The notes beneath the pieces were generated by a model. That model did no database searches and was not told the origin of the DNA. It saw only the letters and a list, made by a program, of their open reading frames with translations. Position numbers and translations under genes: made by a program. A stretch of 32,692 bases of DNA from Actinomycetota bacterium. Its GTDB lineage: Bacteria; Actinomycetota; Coriobacteriia; Anaerosomatales; Anaerosomataceae. Below are positions 23,647-31,376 of this stretch, one piece after another (position 1 is the stretch's first letter; every line of letters begins with the position of its first letter). Location: the NCBI GenBank assembly GCA_009668945.1, contig SBEH01000014.1, positions 1 through 32,692 on the forward strand, read 5' to 3'.

Positions 23647-24406
23647 CCGCAGTCTGAGCGTCTCGCGGGAGCAGGCACGCGCTGCGATTCTCGCCGGGCA
23701 GGTGACAGTAGACGGTGCTGTCGCGGCCAAGGCCGGCGCCCAGGTGACCGAGGACTCCTCGATCGAGATCGCCGGACCCAGGGAGTTCGTCTCACGCGGA
23801 GGCATCAAGCTCGCGGGCGCACTCGATTCGTTCGGCATCGACGTAGAGGGCGTGCGTGCGCTGGACGTAGGCGCTTCAACGGGCGGGTTCACCGACTGCC
23901 TGCTGCAACGCGGCGCGGCAAGCGTCACGGCGGTGGACGTCGGGTACGGACAGTTGGCGTGGTCTCTAAGAAGCGACCCGCGCGTGCGCGTACTCGAGCG
24001 CACGAACATCCGAACTGCGGACGAGGCGTTGCTGGGCGGAGACTACGACCTCGTCGTGGTGGACGTCTCTTTCGTGGGGCTGGGCAAGGTGCTTCCGGCG
24101 ATACTGCCTCTGGTGGCGGAGGCGGGCTCCGTTTTGGGTCTGGTTAAGCCCCAGTTCGAAGCGGGCAAAGGCCGAGTCGGTAAGAACGGGGTTGTGCGCG
24201 ATCCCGTGATCCACCAAGAGGTGCTCGAGCGCACCGTCGAGTCGATTGAATCGGCGGGCTGGGTGGTGCGACGTCTCGGCTGGTCGCCCATCACCGGCCC
24301 CAAAGGTAATATTGAATTCTGGGTATGGCTCGGCCGCGCGGGCTCGCGTGCTGAGGATGTGCCCGCGGAGATCGTGTCTGCCGCGCATGCGGCGCTTGGA
24401 GGCTAG
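23612..24406 (+). CDS. tlyA: 16S/23S rRNA 2'-O-methyltransferase TlyA
   Basis: Methylates the ribose of specific cytidines in 16S and 23S rRNA. The 264-residue protein has an N-terminal S4 RNA-binding domain (ARRRLDVELVSRSLSVSREQ, ~1-62) and an FtsJ-like methyltransferase domain: SAM motif DVGASTGGFTDCLLQ at ~85 and the K-D-K-E catalytic set (KLAGAL ~66, VVVDVSF ~150, LVKPQFE ~179, NIEFWVW ~235). GTG 23612 begins the typical ARRRLD start and has GGAG 8 bases upstream; an ATG 30 bases earlier is less conserved. It overlaps dxs by 35 bases, as in many Firmicutes and Actinobacteria. Confidence 0.94.
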   Translation: MARRRLDVELVSRSLSVSREQARAAILAGQVTVDGAVAAKAGAQVTEDSSIEIAGPREFVSRGGIKLAGALDSFGIDVEGVRALDVGASTGGFTDCLLQRGAASVTAVDVGYGQLAWSLRSDPRVRVLERTNIRTADEALLGGDYDLVVVDVSFVGLGKVLPAILPLVAEAGSVLGLVKPQFEAGKGRVGKNGVVRDPVIHQEVLERTVESIESAGWVVRRLGWSPITGPKGNIEFWVWLGRAGSRAEDVPAEIVSAAHAALGG

Positions 24407-24407
24407 A

Positions 24408-25256
24408 GTGCGCGTACTGCTGGTACCGAATCCGGTGAATCCCAGGTCGGTTGAGGCCACCGCTGTGGTGGCCCAGCATCTCCAAGACCTGAAGTACGAG
24501 CCCGTGCTCGTCGACGAAGACGCCAAGCGGTGCGGGCTTGCGGCTCTAGGCGTCGCACGTGCGGGGATAGGAGTGCCGGAACTCGCGATCGCCCTCGGGG
24601 GCGACGGCACCATCCTGAAGGCCGTCCACCTGCTCGGTGTCTCGGAAACGCCCGTGCTCGGCGTGAACCTCGGCCGGCTCGGCTTCTTGTCCGGTGCCGA
24701 CGGCGCGCGGTTGCTCGAGGCGGTCGACTCGGCGCTCGCGGGCGAGGCGAGCGTGGAGCGTCGTCAGACGATCGAGGCCGCAGTCACCGCGGGCGGCAGG
24801 GATGCGGGCAGCTACCGGGCGCTCAATGAGATCTTCGTGGGTCGCAGCGGACTTGCGCGGGGCGTCGAGCTCGAGCTGAGCGTGAACGGCCAGTCCCTAT
24901 ATCGGTTCGTATGCGACGGGGCTGTGGTTGCGACCCCCACGGGCTCCACGGCCTACGCGCTGTCCGCCGGAGGGCCGATCGTCTCGCCCGAGGTTCGTGG
25001 AATGCTCTTCGTACCGGTCGCACCACACTCGTTGGCGGCGCGTCCGGTCGTACTCGCGCCGCAGGACCGCATCACTCTGTCATGCCCGAACCCCGTGCGC
25101 GCTGACGCGTGCGTGATGGCCGACGGGGATCCGGTCCCTTGCCGGACGGCGCTCGACCGCGTCGAGATCACTGTCGGCGACCGTGACGTCCACCTCCTCA
25201 AGCTCGATGGGCGCGGCTTCTACGAGACGGTGTCAGACTCATTCCTCGGAGGATGA
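24408..25256 (+). CDS. nadK: NAD kinase
   Basis: Phosphorylates NAD to NADP. The 282-residue protein has the GGDGTIL motif with catalytic Asp (ALGGDGTILKAVHLL), GVNLGRLGFLSG, the NEIFVGR segment, and the second conserved region DGAVVATPTGSTAYALSAGGPIVSP. GTG 24408 begins 1 base after the tlyA stop and has GGAGG at 5-base spacing; the open frame upstream lies in tlyA. In Mycobacterium the order tlyA-nadK-recN is identical. Confidence 0.95.
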   Translation: MRVLLVPNPVNPRSVEATAVVAQHLQDLKYEPVLVDEDAKRCGLAALGVARAGIGVPELAIALGGDGTILKAVHLLGVSETPVLGVNLGRLGFLSGADGARLLEAVDSALAGEASVERRQTIEAAVTAGGRDAGSYRALNEIFVGRSGLARGVELELSVNGQSLYRFVCDGAVVATPTGSTAYALSAGGPIVSPEVRGMLFVPVAPHSLAARPVVLAPQDRITLSCPNPVRADACVMADGDPVPCRTALDRVEITVGDRDVHLLKLDGRGFYETVSDSFLGG

Positions 25257-25257
25257 C

Positions 25258-26889
25258 GTGCTGACGGAGCTTCACGTACAAGATCTGGCTCTCGTCGAGG
25301 ATGTCCGTCTCGAGTTCGGTGGCGGTCTGACGGTGCTGACCGGCGAGACTGGCGCCGGGAAGACGGTCCTGGTCTCGGCGCTCAAGCTACTCCTGGGCGA
25401 GCGAGCGGAAGTCACGATGGTGCGCGAAGGCGCGCAGGAGGCGCTGGTAGAGGGCCGTTTCGTCATCGGCGGTGCCGAGCGGGTCGCGTGTCGTCGCGTG
25501 TCCGCCGAAGGCCGCTCGAAGTGCACCATCGACGGCGAGATGGCCACGGTGACCATGCTAGCCGACCTTCTGGGCGCCCACATGGACCTCCACGGGCAGC
25601 ACGAGCACCAGGCCCTGCTCACGCCGTCGAGGCACGCGGGCTACTTGGACCGGTACGTCGGCCCGGCCGCGGAGCAAGCAGCGGCCGCCTATGCCGCGGC
25701 GTGGCGCGGCGCCGCGGAAGCGCGGAGCGCCCTTGCCGGCATCGAGGCGGCGCTCGCCGATCGGGACCGCAAGGTCGACTACCTTCGTTTCCAGGTATCG
25801 GACATCGATGCGGTGGCGCCTCGCGAGGGCGAGGTCGAGGACCTTCAGTCGCTCCTGCCGAGGCTGCGCCATGCCGAGAGACTGACCGGCGCTGTCAGCG
25901 GAGCCTGGGGCGTACTCAGGGATGAGGAGGGGGCTTCGGACAGGATCTCGGCGGCCCTCTCGGTGCTCTCACCGGTGCACGGGCTCGATCCCGCGCTGGA
26001 CGAGCTTGCCGACGAAGTAGCGCGGCTCGACGTGGAGCTTGCGGAGGTCTCGTCGGCGCTCCGCACCTACCTGGGAAGCATCGAGCACGATCCGGGAGCA
26101 CTCGACCAGGTGGAATCGCGCCTTCAGCAGCTGAGCGATCTCACGCGGAAGTACGGTCCGACGATGCACGACGTGCTGCAGACGCGTGCGTCCGCCGAGT
26201 CCGAGCTGGCGGTTCTTGACGCGGGCGAGGCAGGGCTCGGACGCGCGCGCGAAGAGCTCGAGCAGGCTCAGACGCGGCTCCGTGACGCGGGAACGGCGCT
26301 CATGCAGACCCGGAGCGACGGCATCGGTCCTTTCACGGAGAGCCTGGCGTCAGCCGTCGCCGACCTGGCGCTCCCGAAAGCGACGTTTCAGGTGCGTCGC
26401 GATCCGCTCGCATTCGAGGAGTGGACTGCCGAGGGACCTGAGAGGATCGAGTTCCTGTTTGCTTCGGGTCCGGGCGAGACGCCCCGGCCGCTCGCGAAGG
26501 TCGCCTCGGGCGGCGAGGTCTCGCGGGTCATGCTCGCCATCAAGAGCGTGCTAGGCGCGAGCGATGCGGTCCCCGTGCTCGTGTTCGATGAGGTCGACGC
26601 AGGCATCGGCGGGGCCACAGCGCTCGCGGTCGGTCGTCGGCTTGCATCGCTTGGAGCGGCGCATCAGGTGCTCGTGGTGACGCACTTGCCCCAGGTGGCG
26701 GCGTACGCGAACGCACACGTCGTGGTGGAGAGGGGGCGCTCCGGTTCCCGTACGGTCACGACGGCGCGTCCTGTCGAGGGCGACGACCTCGTCGGCGAGA
26801 TCGCGCGTATGCTGTCGGGCAGTGCATCGTCCACGGGGCTCACGCACGCACGCGAACTGCTGGCGACCGCCGGTGTGAGAAGGGGATAG
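25258..26889 (+). CDS. recN: DNA repair ATPase RecN
   Basis: SMC-like ATPase acting early in double-strand-break repair. The 543-residue length is typical. Walker A GETGAGKT begins at ~29 and is preceded by the conserved LHVQDLALVEDVRLEF start. A glutamine-loop region (DLHGQHEHQALLTP) follows, then a long coiled coil (~150-340) rich in Ala, Glu and Arg, the ABC signature ASGGEVSRVMLAIKSVL near 417, and Walker B VLVFDEVDAGIGG near 442. GTG 25258 starts one base after the nadK stop with GGAGG just upstream. Confidence 0.96.
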   Translation: MLTELHVQDLALVEDVRLEFGGGLTVLTGETGAGKTVLVSALKLLLGERAEVTMVREGAQEALVEGRFVIGGAERVACRRVSAEGRSKCTIDGEMATVTMLADLLGAHMDLHGQHEHQALLTPSRHAGYLDRYVGPAAEQAAAAYAAAWRGAAEARSALAGIEAALADRDRKVDYLRFQVSDIDAVAPREGEVEDLQSLLPRLRHAERLTGAVSGAWGVLRDEEGASDRISAALSVLSPVHGLDPALDELADEVARLDVELAEVSSALRTYLGSIEHDPGALDQVESRLQQLSDLTRKYGPTMHDVLQTRASAESELAVLDAGEAGLGRAREELEQAQTRLRDAGTALMQTRSDGIGPFTESLASAVADLALPKATFQVRRDPLAFEEWTAEGPERIEFLFASGPGETPRPLAKVASGGEVSRVMLAIKSVLGASDAVPVLVFDEVDAGIGGATALAVGRRLASLGAAHQVLVVTHLPQVAAYANAHVVVERGRSGSRTVTTARPVEGDDLVGEIARMLSGSASSTGLTHARELLATAGVRRG

Positions 26890-26892
26890 CCC

Positions 26893-28014
26893 GTGCTGCT
26901 CACAGGCACCGCACGGCTCGACAAGCGAACGAAGGACCTGGCCAAGCGCCTCGGTGCTGGCGATATCGCAATCATCGATCACAAGGACATGGATCGGCTC
27001 AGTGCGGAATCGCTTCTCGAGACCGGTGTCGACGTCGTCATCAACGCGGCGCCCTCGATCTCCGGGACGTACCCCAATCTCGGGCCGCTGCTCCTCGTGA
27101 GGGGAGGCGTCGAGATCATCGACGCCGTGGGCCAGGCGGTCTTCGAGCGCATCTCCGAGGGCGACAGGATCGACGTGGCCGACGGGAATGTGCTGCTGGG
27201 CGGCGAGCTTGTAGCGACCGGCACGCGGCTCACGGTCGACGCGATCGAAGCGTCCATGGAGGACGCGAAGTCGCGTCTGGACCAGCAGCTGGACGCATTC
27301 GTCCGCAACACGATGGAGTTCGTGGACAAGGAGCGCGCGCTGCTCACTGGGGAAGTGGCCGTGCCGCATCTCCGGACTGCAGTCGATGGACGGCACGCCC
27401 TGGTGGTCGTGCGCGGATACGACTACAAGGCCGACCTGCGCACCCTCGTACCGTACATCCGCGAGATGAGGCCGGTGCTGATCGGCGTCGACGGGGGCGC
27501 CGACGCGCTCATGGAGCACGGCTTCAAGCCCGACATCGTAGTCGGCGACATGGACTCGGTGTCGGACGAAGCTCTCACCAGCGGCGCGGAGCTCATCGTT
27601 CACGCATACACGGACGGCCGCTGTCCCGGACGCGAGCGCCTGGAGGCGCTGGGACTCACCGGCACCGAGTGGCGGAGTCCGGGCATGAGCGAGGACCTCG
27701 CCCTGATGCTCGCCAACGAATCGGGCGCCGATCTCATCGTGGCGGTGGGTACGCACTGGAACCTGCTCGAGCAGTTGGACAAGGGCCGCAAGGGTATGGC
27801 TTCCACCTTCCTGATCCGACTGCGGATAGGCCCGCGGCTGGTTGATGCCAAAGGGGTCAGCAAGCTCTACCGTGCTTCGGTACAGCCAAGCCAACTCGTG
27901 ATGCTGGTGGCCGCGGGGCTGACCGTCATCAGCGTGATCATCGTCATTTCGCCAGCGGTGAGGACCTTCCTCGCCCTGCTCATACTCAGACTGCGAACCG
28001 CATTCGGACTCTAG
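26893..28014 (+). CDS. steA: Putative cytokinetic ring protein SteA
   Basis: A 373-residue actinobacterial-type membrane-associated protein. SteA and SteB of Corynebacterium take part in septum formation and peptidoglycan remodelling (family knowledge). An N-terminal RNA/DNA-like domain (~1-170, TARLDKRTKDLAKRL start) is followed by a thiamine-pyrophosphokinase-like domain: GVDGGADALMEHGFKPDIVVGDMDSVSD (~197-224) closely resembles the catalytic Asp-rich loop of that enzyme. One C-terminal membrane helix (QLVMLVAAGLTVISVIIVIS) anchors it. GTG start 3 bases after recN. The recN-steA-steB order equals Rv1696-Rv1697-Rv1698 of M. tuberculosis. Confidence 0.88.
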   Translation: MLLTGTARLDKRTKDLAKRLGAGDIAIIDHKDMDRLSAESLLETGVDVVINAAPSISGTYPNLGPLLLVRGGVEIIDAVGQAVFERISEGDRIDVADGNVLLGGELVATGTRLTVDAIEASMEDAKSRLDQQLDAFVRNTMEFVDKERALLTGEVAVPHLRTAVDGRHALVVVRGYDYKADLRTLVPYIREMRPVLIGVDGGADALMEHGFKPDIVVGDMDSVSDEALTSGAELIVHAYTDGRCPGRERLEALGLTGTEWRSPGMSEDLALMLANESGADLIVAVGTHWNLLEQLDKGRKGMASTFLIRLRIGPRLVDAKGVSKLYRASVQPSQLVMLVAAGLTVISVIIVISPAVRTFLALLILRLRTAFGL

Positions 28015-28026
28015 GAGACGCCTGTC

Positions 28027-28887
28027 ATGTACAACCTCCGCTATCACCTCGCCTCGCTGGTCGCTGTATTCCTAGCCCTAGCGGTGGGCCTGCTTCTCGG
28101 AACGCTCGTGGCGGAGCGGGGCATGATATCGGAGCAGACGGGAGCACTCGTCGCGGACCTGCAAAGCCGTTTCGATGAGATCACCGTCAAGAACGCGGAA
28201 CTGCAGACCGGTCTGGAGCGCGATCGTGCGTTTGCCGAGTCGGCCGTGGCTCCGCTTGTCGCAGGGCAACTTGCCGGCAACAACGTAGCGATCCTCGTCG
28301 GCACGGGCAGGATCGACGGCGTCAGCACGGTGGCGGATGCGGTTGCCTCTGCTGGCGGCACGTCGCTCACCATCACGCTCGAGAAGACGGCGCTCGGCAT
28401 GCTCGAGGAGGAGCCGGCGGGCCTTGCGGGGTACCTGCAGTTGCGGGGTGTCGAGATGGCTCCGCCGGGCGACGACTTGGTGCAGCAGGTATCGGAGGCG
28501 CTCATCGCCGAGTGGCGGACGGGCCCTGAACAGCCGCTGACCAGTCTGCTCGTGGCGGACGGACTGCTGAGTATCGAGAGTTCCAGCGGCACGTCGACGG
28601 TGGACGCTGTCGTCGTCATGGACACGGGCGAGGCCGGCAGTGATCCGTTCGCCCTTGCCGTCGCGCAGGCGATGACGGTCGCGGGGGGCACCACCGTTGG
28701 AGTGGAATCCGCTCCGACGGCCGACGGGGTGGCAGCGGCCTTCGTGTCCGAGGGACTGTCCGCCGTAGACCACGTCGCGACGCCGCAGGGCCGTCTGTCG
28801 CTCGTGTGGATTCTCGCCGGACGCGTGAGGGGGTACTTCGGCTCGGGCGAGAAGGCCGACGCCTACTACCCGCCGCTAGCACCCTAG
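28027..28887 (+). CDS. steB: SteB/MctB family membrane-anchored protein (often labelled copper transporter)
   Basis: A 286-residue protein with an N-terminal membrane helix (LASLVAVFLALAVGLLLGTLV) preceded by the family's MYNLRYHLAS start, a short coiled coil (~40-75: LQSRFDEITVKNAELQTGLERD) and an extracytoplasmic alpha/beta domain. The family's mycobacterial member was named a copper-transport protein, the corynebacterial one SteB, partner of SteA in division; the neighbour here is steA, so I favour the division role. ATG lies 12 bases after steA. The TAG stop lies in one arm of a palindrome shared with the convergent gene's stop. Confidence 0.88.
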   Translation: MYNLRYHLASLVAVFLALAVGLLLGTLVAERGMISEQTGALVADLQSRFDEITVKNAELQTGLERDRAFAESAVAPLVAGQLAGNNVAILVGTGRIDGVSTVADAVASAGGTSLTITLEKTALGMLEEEPAGLAGYLQLRGVEMAPPGDDLVQQVSEALIAEWRTGPEQPLTSLLVADGLLSIESSSGTSTVDAVVVMDTGEAGSDPFALAVAQAMTVAGGTTVGVESAPTADGVAAAFVSEGLSAVDHVATPQGRLSLVWILAGRVRGYFGSGEKADAYYPPLAP

Positions 28888-28903
28888 GCGACGCCGCGCC
28901 TAG
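28884..28903. terminator. Bidirectional hairpin between convergent steB and glycosyltransferase
   Basis: CTAGGCG (28884-28890) and CGCCTAG (28897-28903) pair around ACGCCG. The TAG of steB and the TAG of the opposite gene are both in the stem arms, only 12 bases apart. There is no T-run on either side, so strength is uncertain. Confidence 0.5.
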
Positions 28904-29580
28904 AGGCGCCGACCCAGCGCGAGGCGCGCGAGTGCTACGGCGACCTGCACGAACTGTCGACCGCGATGAATGAAGCCCGCGAGGTCGCGACCGGTGGCAG
29001 CGTGTGCCATCGCGGTCGGCACCTCGAGAATGCGCATGCCTGCGCGCGCCGCGCGGACGGTGAGCGCAACTTCCACGCCGTACCCGGTCGCGAAAGGCGT
29101 CGCAGCGTTCCATGCTGCTCTGGACAGCGCCCGCTGACCGGACAGTGGCGCGACGGACTCATAGCCCGACAGCCTTCGGATGCCCCACCGTGCGAGTCCC
29201 TTGACCAGCCCGAAGCCGCCGGATGCGGGCGGCCTGGGGAGTGAGGCGATCGTCATGTCGGCCTCGCCTGCCAGCACTGGGGCCACCAGCGCAGCCGCCT
29301 GGGCCGCGGTCTCGCCGAGATCGCCGTCGAGCAGCACCAAGACGTCTGCGACCCCGGCCATCGCATCGAGGCCGGCCTGCAAGGCGCCGCCCTTGCCGAG
29401 ATTCCGATGAAGCTCCACGACCTCCGCGCCGGCTGTCCGGGCAAGATCCGCCGTGCCGTCGGCGGATGCGTCGTCGATCACGAGTACCCGGTCGATGGAC
29501 GCGACGCCGAGAGTCGCGCACACCGTTGCATTGATGCGCGCGGCCTCGTTGTGCGCCGGTATCAGCGCGACCACGCTCAC
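28900..29580 (-). CDS. Family 2 glycosyltransferase
   Basis: A 226-residue GT-A transferase, most like small dolichyl/undecaprenyl-phosphate sugar synthases or GpgS-type enzymes. Nucleotide-sugar site ALIPAHNEAARI, VLVIDDASADGT, NLGKGGALQAGL, and the DXD-like metal site VLLDGDLGE are visible. A C-terminal TGRDLAGFIHRGRQF replaces the membrane helices of GtrB types, so it is probably cytosolic or peripheral. GTG start overlaps the murJ stop by four bases, so the two are translationally coupled. The donor and acceptor cannot be read from sequence; a cell-envelope role is inferred from murJ. Confidence 0.85.
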   Translation of the reverse strand: MSVVALIPAHNEAARINATVCATLGVASIDRVLVIDDASADGTADLARTAGAEVVELHRNLGKGGALQAGLDAMAGVADVLVLLDGDLGETAAQAAALVAPVLAGEADMTIASLPRPPASGGFGLVKGLARWGIRRLSGYESVAPLSGQRALSRAAWNAATPFATGYGVEVALTVRAARAGMRILEVPTAMAHAATGRDLAGFIHRGRQFVQVAVALARLALGRRL

Positions 29581-31160
29581 GTGCCGGCCACCCTGCGGGC
29601 GAGCCGGTCCCGCATCCGTCTTGTGAAGGAGGCGAGCTCAGGGACCTTGAGCGCGGCCATGAGTCCGTATGTGACCGCCAGTCCCGTGACTCCCGCCACG
29701 AGCAGCTGCACTAGGAAGCCCGCCCCGGCCTCGCCGATTCCAGCGGTCGCCTGGACCGCCATCCGGGCGACAAGCCCTCCGGCGACGGCAGCGGCAGCCA
29801 CTTTGGCGAACGTGATGGCGATGGAGCGGCCGTCGAGTCCGCCTATGCGACGGCGCAGAATGAGCGTGAGCGCAAGCAGGTGTCCGAAGAAGAAGATGCC
29901 GTCCGCGATGGGTATGCCCACAATCCCCAGCCCAGACCACGTGCCCAGGCCTCTCGCAAGGACCGCATAGAGAACTACATGCACTGCTGTCGCCGCGATG
30001 TTGGTGTACATCGGCGTCTTGGTGTCCTGAAGCGAGTAGAAGGACTTGAGCACGAACATGTAGCCGGCATAGAACGTGAGTCCAAGGGCCCACCACGTGA
30101 GCACTCCCGCGACGATCGGCACGTCTTCGGCGGTGAAGCGCCCGGCGCGGTACAGCGTGATCACCGGAGTTGACAGGGCGGCAAGCAAGGCGGCCAGCGG
30201 GACGATCAACACCATCGTGGCGCGAAGGCCGCGGGCGAACATCTGCTTGAATCCCGTCATGTCATTCGCGTTCGCACGTTCGGCCAGTTCGGGGAAGATC
30301 GCCGTCGCAAGCGCTACAGCGAAGATGCCGTAGGGGAGCTGGTAGAACTGCCATGCGTACCGCAGCGCCGCCTGCCCGCCCGCCCCGGTCGCCACGGCGA
30401 AGTTCGTCCGGAAGGTGAGCGCGACAAGGTTGGTGACGACGTAGACCAGGATCGGAACCATCTTGAGGCCGATCGTCCGTATACCGGGATGGCTCCAGTC
30501 GATACGTGCGGTGTACCGCCCGCCGAGCTTCAGCAGGCTGGGCACCTGGACCGCTGCCATGGTGATCACACCGAGCGTCGTTCCGACCGCCAGTCCGGTG
30601 AGCGCGAGCCGGGGATTCGATTCCCGGAACGGGACGTAGAAGCCCAGGAGTGTGACGGTCACGACGATGTTGTTGAAGATCGGCGCAACGGCCGGAGCCA
30701 GGAAGCGCCGGTACGAGTTCAAGATGCCGGTGAAGACGAGACCCATTCCGTAGAAGACGATCTGTACGGCGAAGAAGCGGAAGAGCCAGATCGCGGTCTC
30801 GGCCCGCTCTGCGGATACGGTCAGGGTCTGAGAGCGCACGAACGGGTCTGGCCAGACCGTCGCCAGCAGGGCGATCGTGCCGAGAACCACGACGATGATG
30901 TTCAACACGTAGCTGGCGAAGCGCCAGGCGTCCTCTTCGCCATCACGCTTCATCCGCTCCATGAACAAGGGGATGAATACGCTCGACAGCACTCCTCCGG
31001 CGAGCAGCTCGAAGAGCATGTTCGGGAGATTGTTGGCGATGTCGTAGCTGTCGGCCAGCACGGTAAGGCCGAGCGCGTAGCCCATCGCCCACGTCCGCAG
31101 GAAGCCGGTCAACCGTGACACGAACGTCGACGCGGACATCGCGGCGGTCGAGCGTGCCAC
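29577..31160 (-). CDS. murJ: Lipid II flippase MurJ (MviN family)
   Basis: Exports lipid-linked peptidoglycan precursor. The 527-residue protein has about 14 hydrophobic segments and MOP-superfamily hallmarks: the N-terminal SRLTGFLRTWAMGYALG, ADSYDIANNLPNMLFELLAGGVLSS with its conserved polar residues, GILNSYRRFLAPAVAPIFNN and the RYAWQFYQLPYGIFAVALAT helix. The GTG at 31158-31160 is the first standard start in frame but has no SD close by; AAGGAG is 21 bases upstream. At 6 bases from that AAGGAG stands an in-frame ATA, five codons earlier. No stop codon separates them. Either the start is unusual or the SD is fortuitous. Confidence 0.95.
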   Translation of the reverse strand: MARSTAAMSASTFVSRLTGFLRTWAMGYALGLTVLADSYDIANNLPNMLFELLAGGVLSSVFIPLFMERMKRDGEEDAWRFASYVLNIIVVVLGTIALLATVWPDPFVRSQTLTVSAERAETAIWLFRFFAVQIVFYGMGLVFTGILNSYRRFLAPAVAPIFNNIVVTVTLLGFYVPFRESNPRLALTGLAVGTTLGVITMAAVQVPSLLKLGGRYTARIDWSHPGIRTIGLKMVPILVYVVTNLVALTFRTNFAVATGAGGQAALRYAWQFYQLPYGIFAVALATAIFPELAERANANDMTGFKQMFARGLRATMVLIVPLAALLAALSTPVITLYRAGRFTAEDVPIVAGVLTWWALGLTFYAGYMFVLKSFYSLQDTKTPMYTNIAATAVHVVLYAVLARGLGTWSGLGIVGIPIADGIFFFGHLLALTLILRRRIGGLDGRSIAITFAKVAAAAVAGGLVARMAVQATAGIGEAGAGFLVQLLVAGVTGLAVTYGLMAALKVPELASFTRRMRDRLARRVAGT

Positions 31161-31232
31161 TGACGGGGTAACTATGGCTGGCTCCTTACGGGTCGGGATG
31201 TCAGCGATGTAAGTGTATCCGAGCGCAGGCTG

Positions 31233-31263
31233 TTACCGTACGTGCGTCACGTTTCGGTATACT
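31233..31263 (+). promoter_or_regulatory. Candidate promoter in the murJ divergent region
   Basis: TATACT (31258-31263) is a good -10; the best -35 is TTACCG (31233-31238) at a longish 19 bases. It would start transcription of the rightward gene near 31270. On the other strand TACACT (31217-31212) is a weaker -10 candidate for murJ. Confidence 0.4.
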
Positions 31264-31266
31264 ACA

Positions 31267-31289
31267 GACCGGGCACCCCGGGCCCGGTC
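31267..31289 (+). other. Hairpin at the probable 5' end of the rightward transcript
   Basis: GACCGGGC and GCCCGGTC form a perfect 8-bp stem around ACCCCGG. It sits right at the predicted transcription start, so it could stabilise the mRNA or be an operator. It is 88 bases before the ATG. Confidence 0.35.
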
Positions 31290-31376
31290 TAGCCAGGCCG
31301 GTTCCACAGTTCGCTCGAGTCCCCCGATGTCGATTGCGTGTCGACCTATGTGCGCGATTGCGTGCGAGGAGAGGCG

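Noticed and set aside
21604-24009. An 801-codon open frame antisense to dxs and tlyA
   Set aside because: Dxs and TlyA match their families throughout; the opposite frame is Arg/His-rich without any domain, the usual GC-driven shadow.
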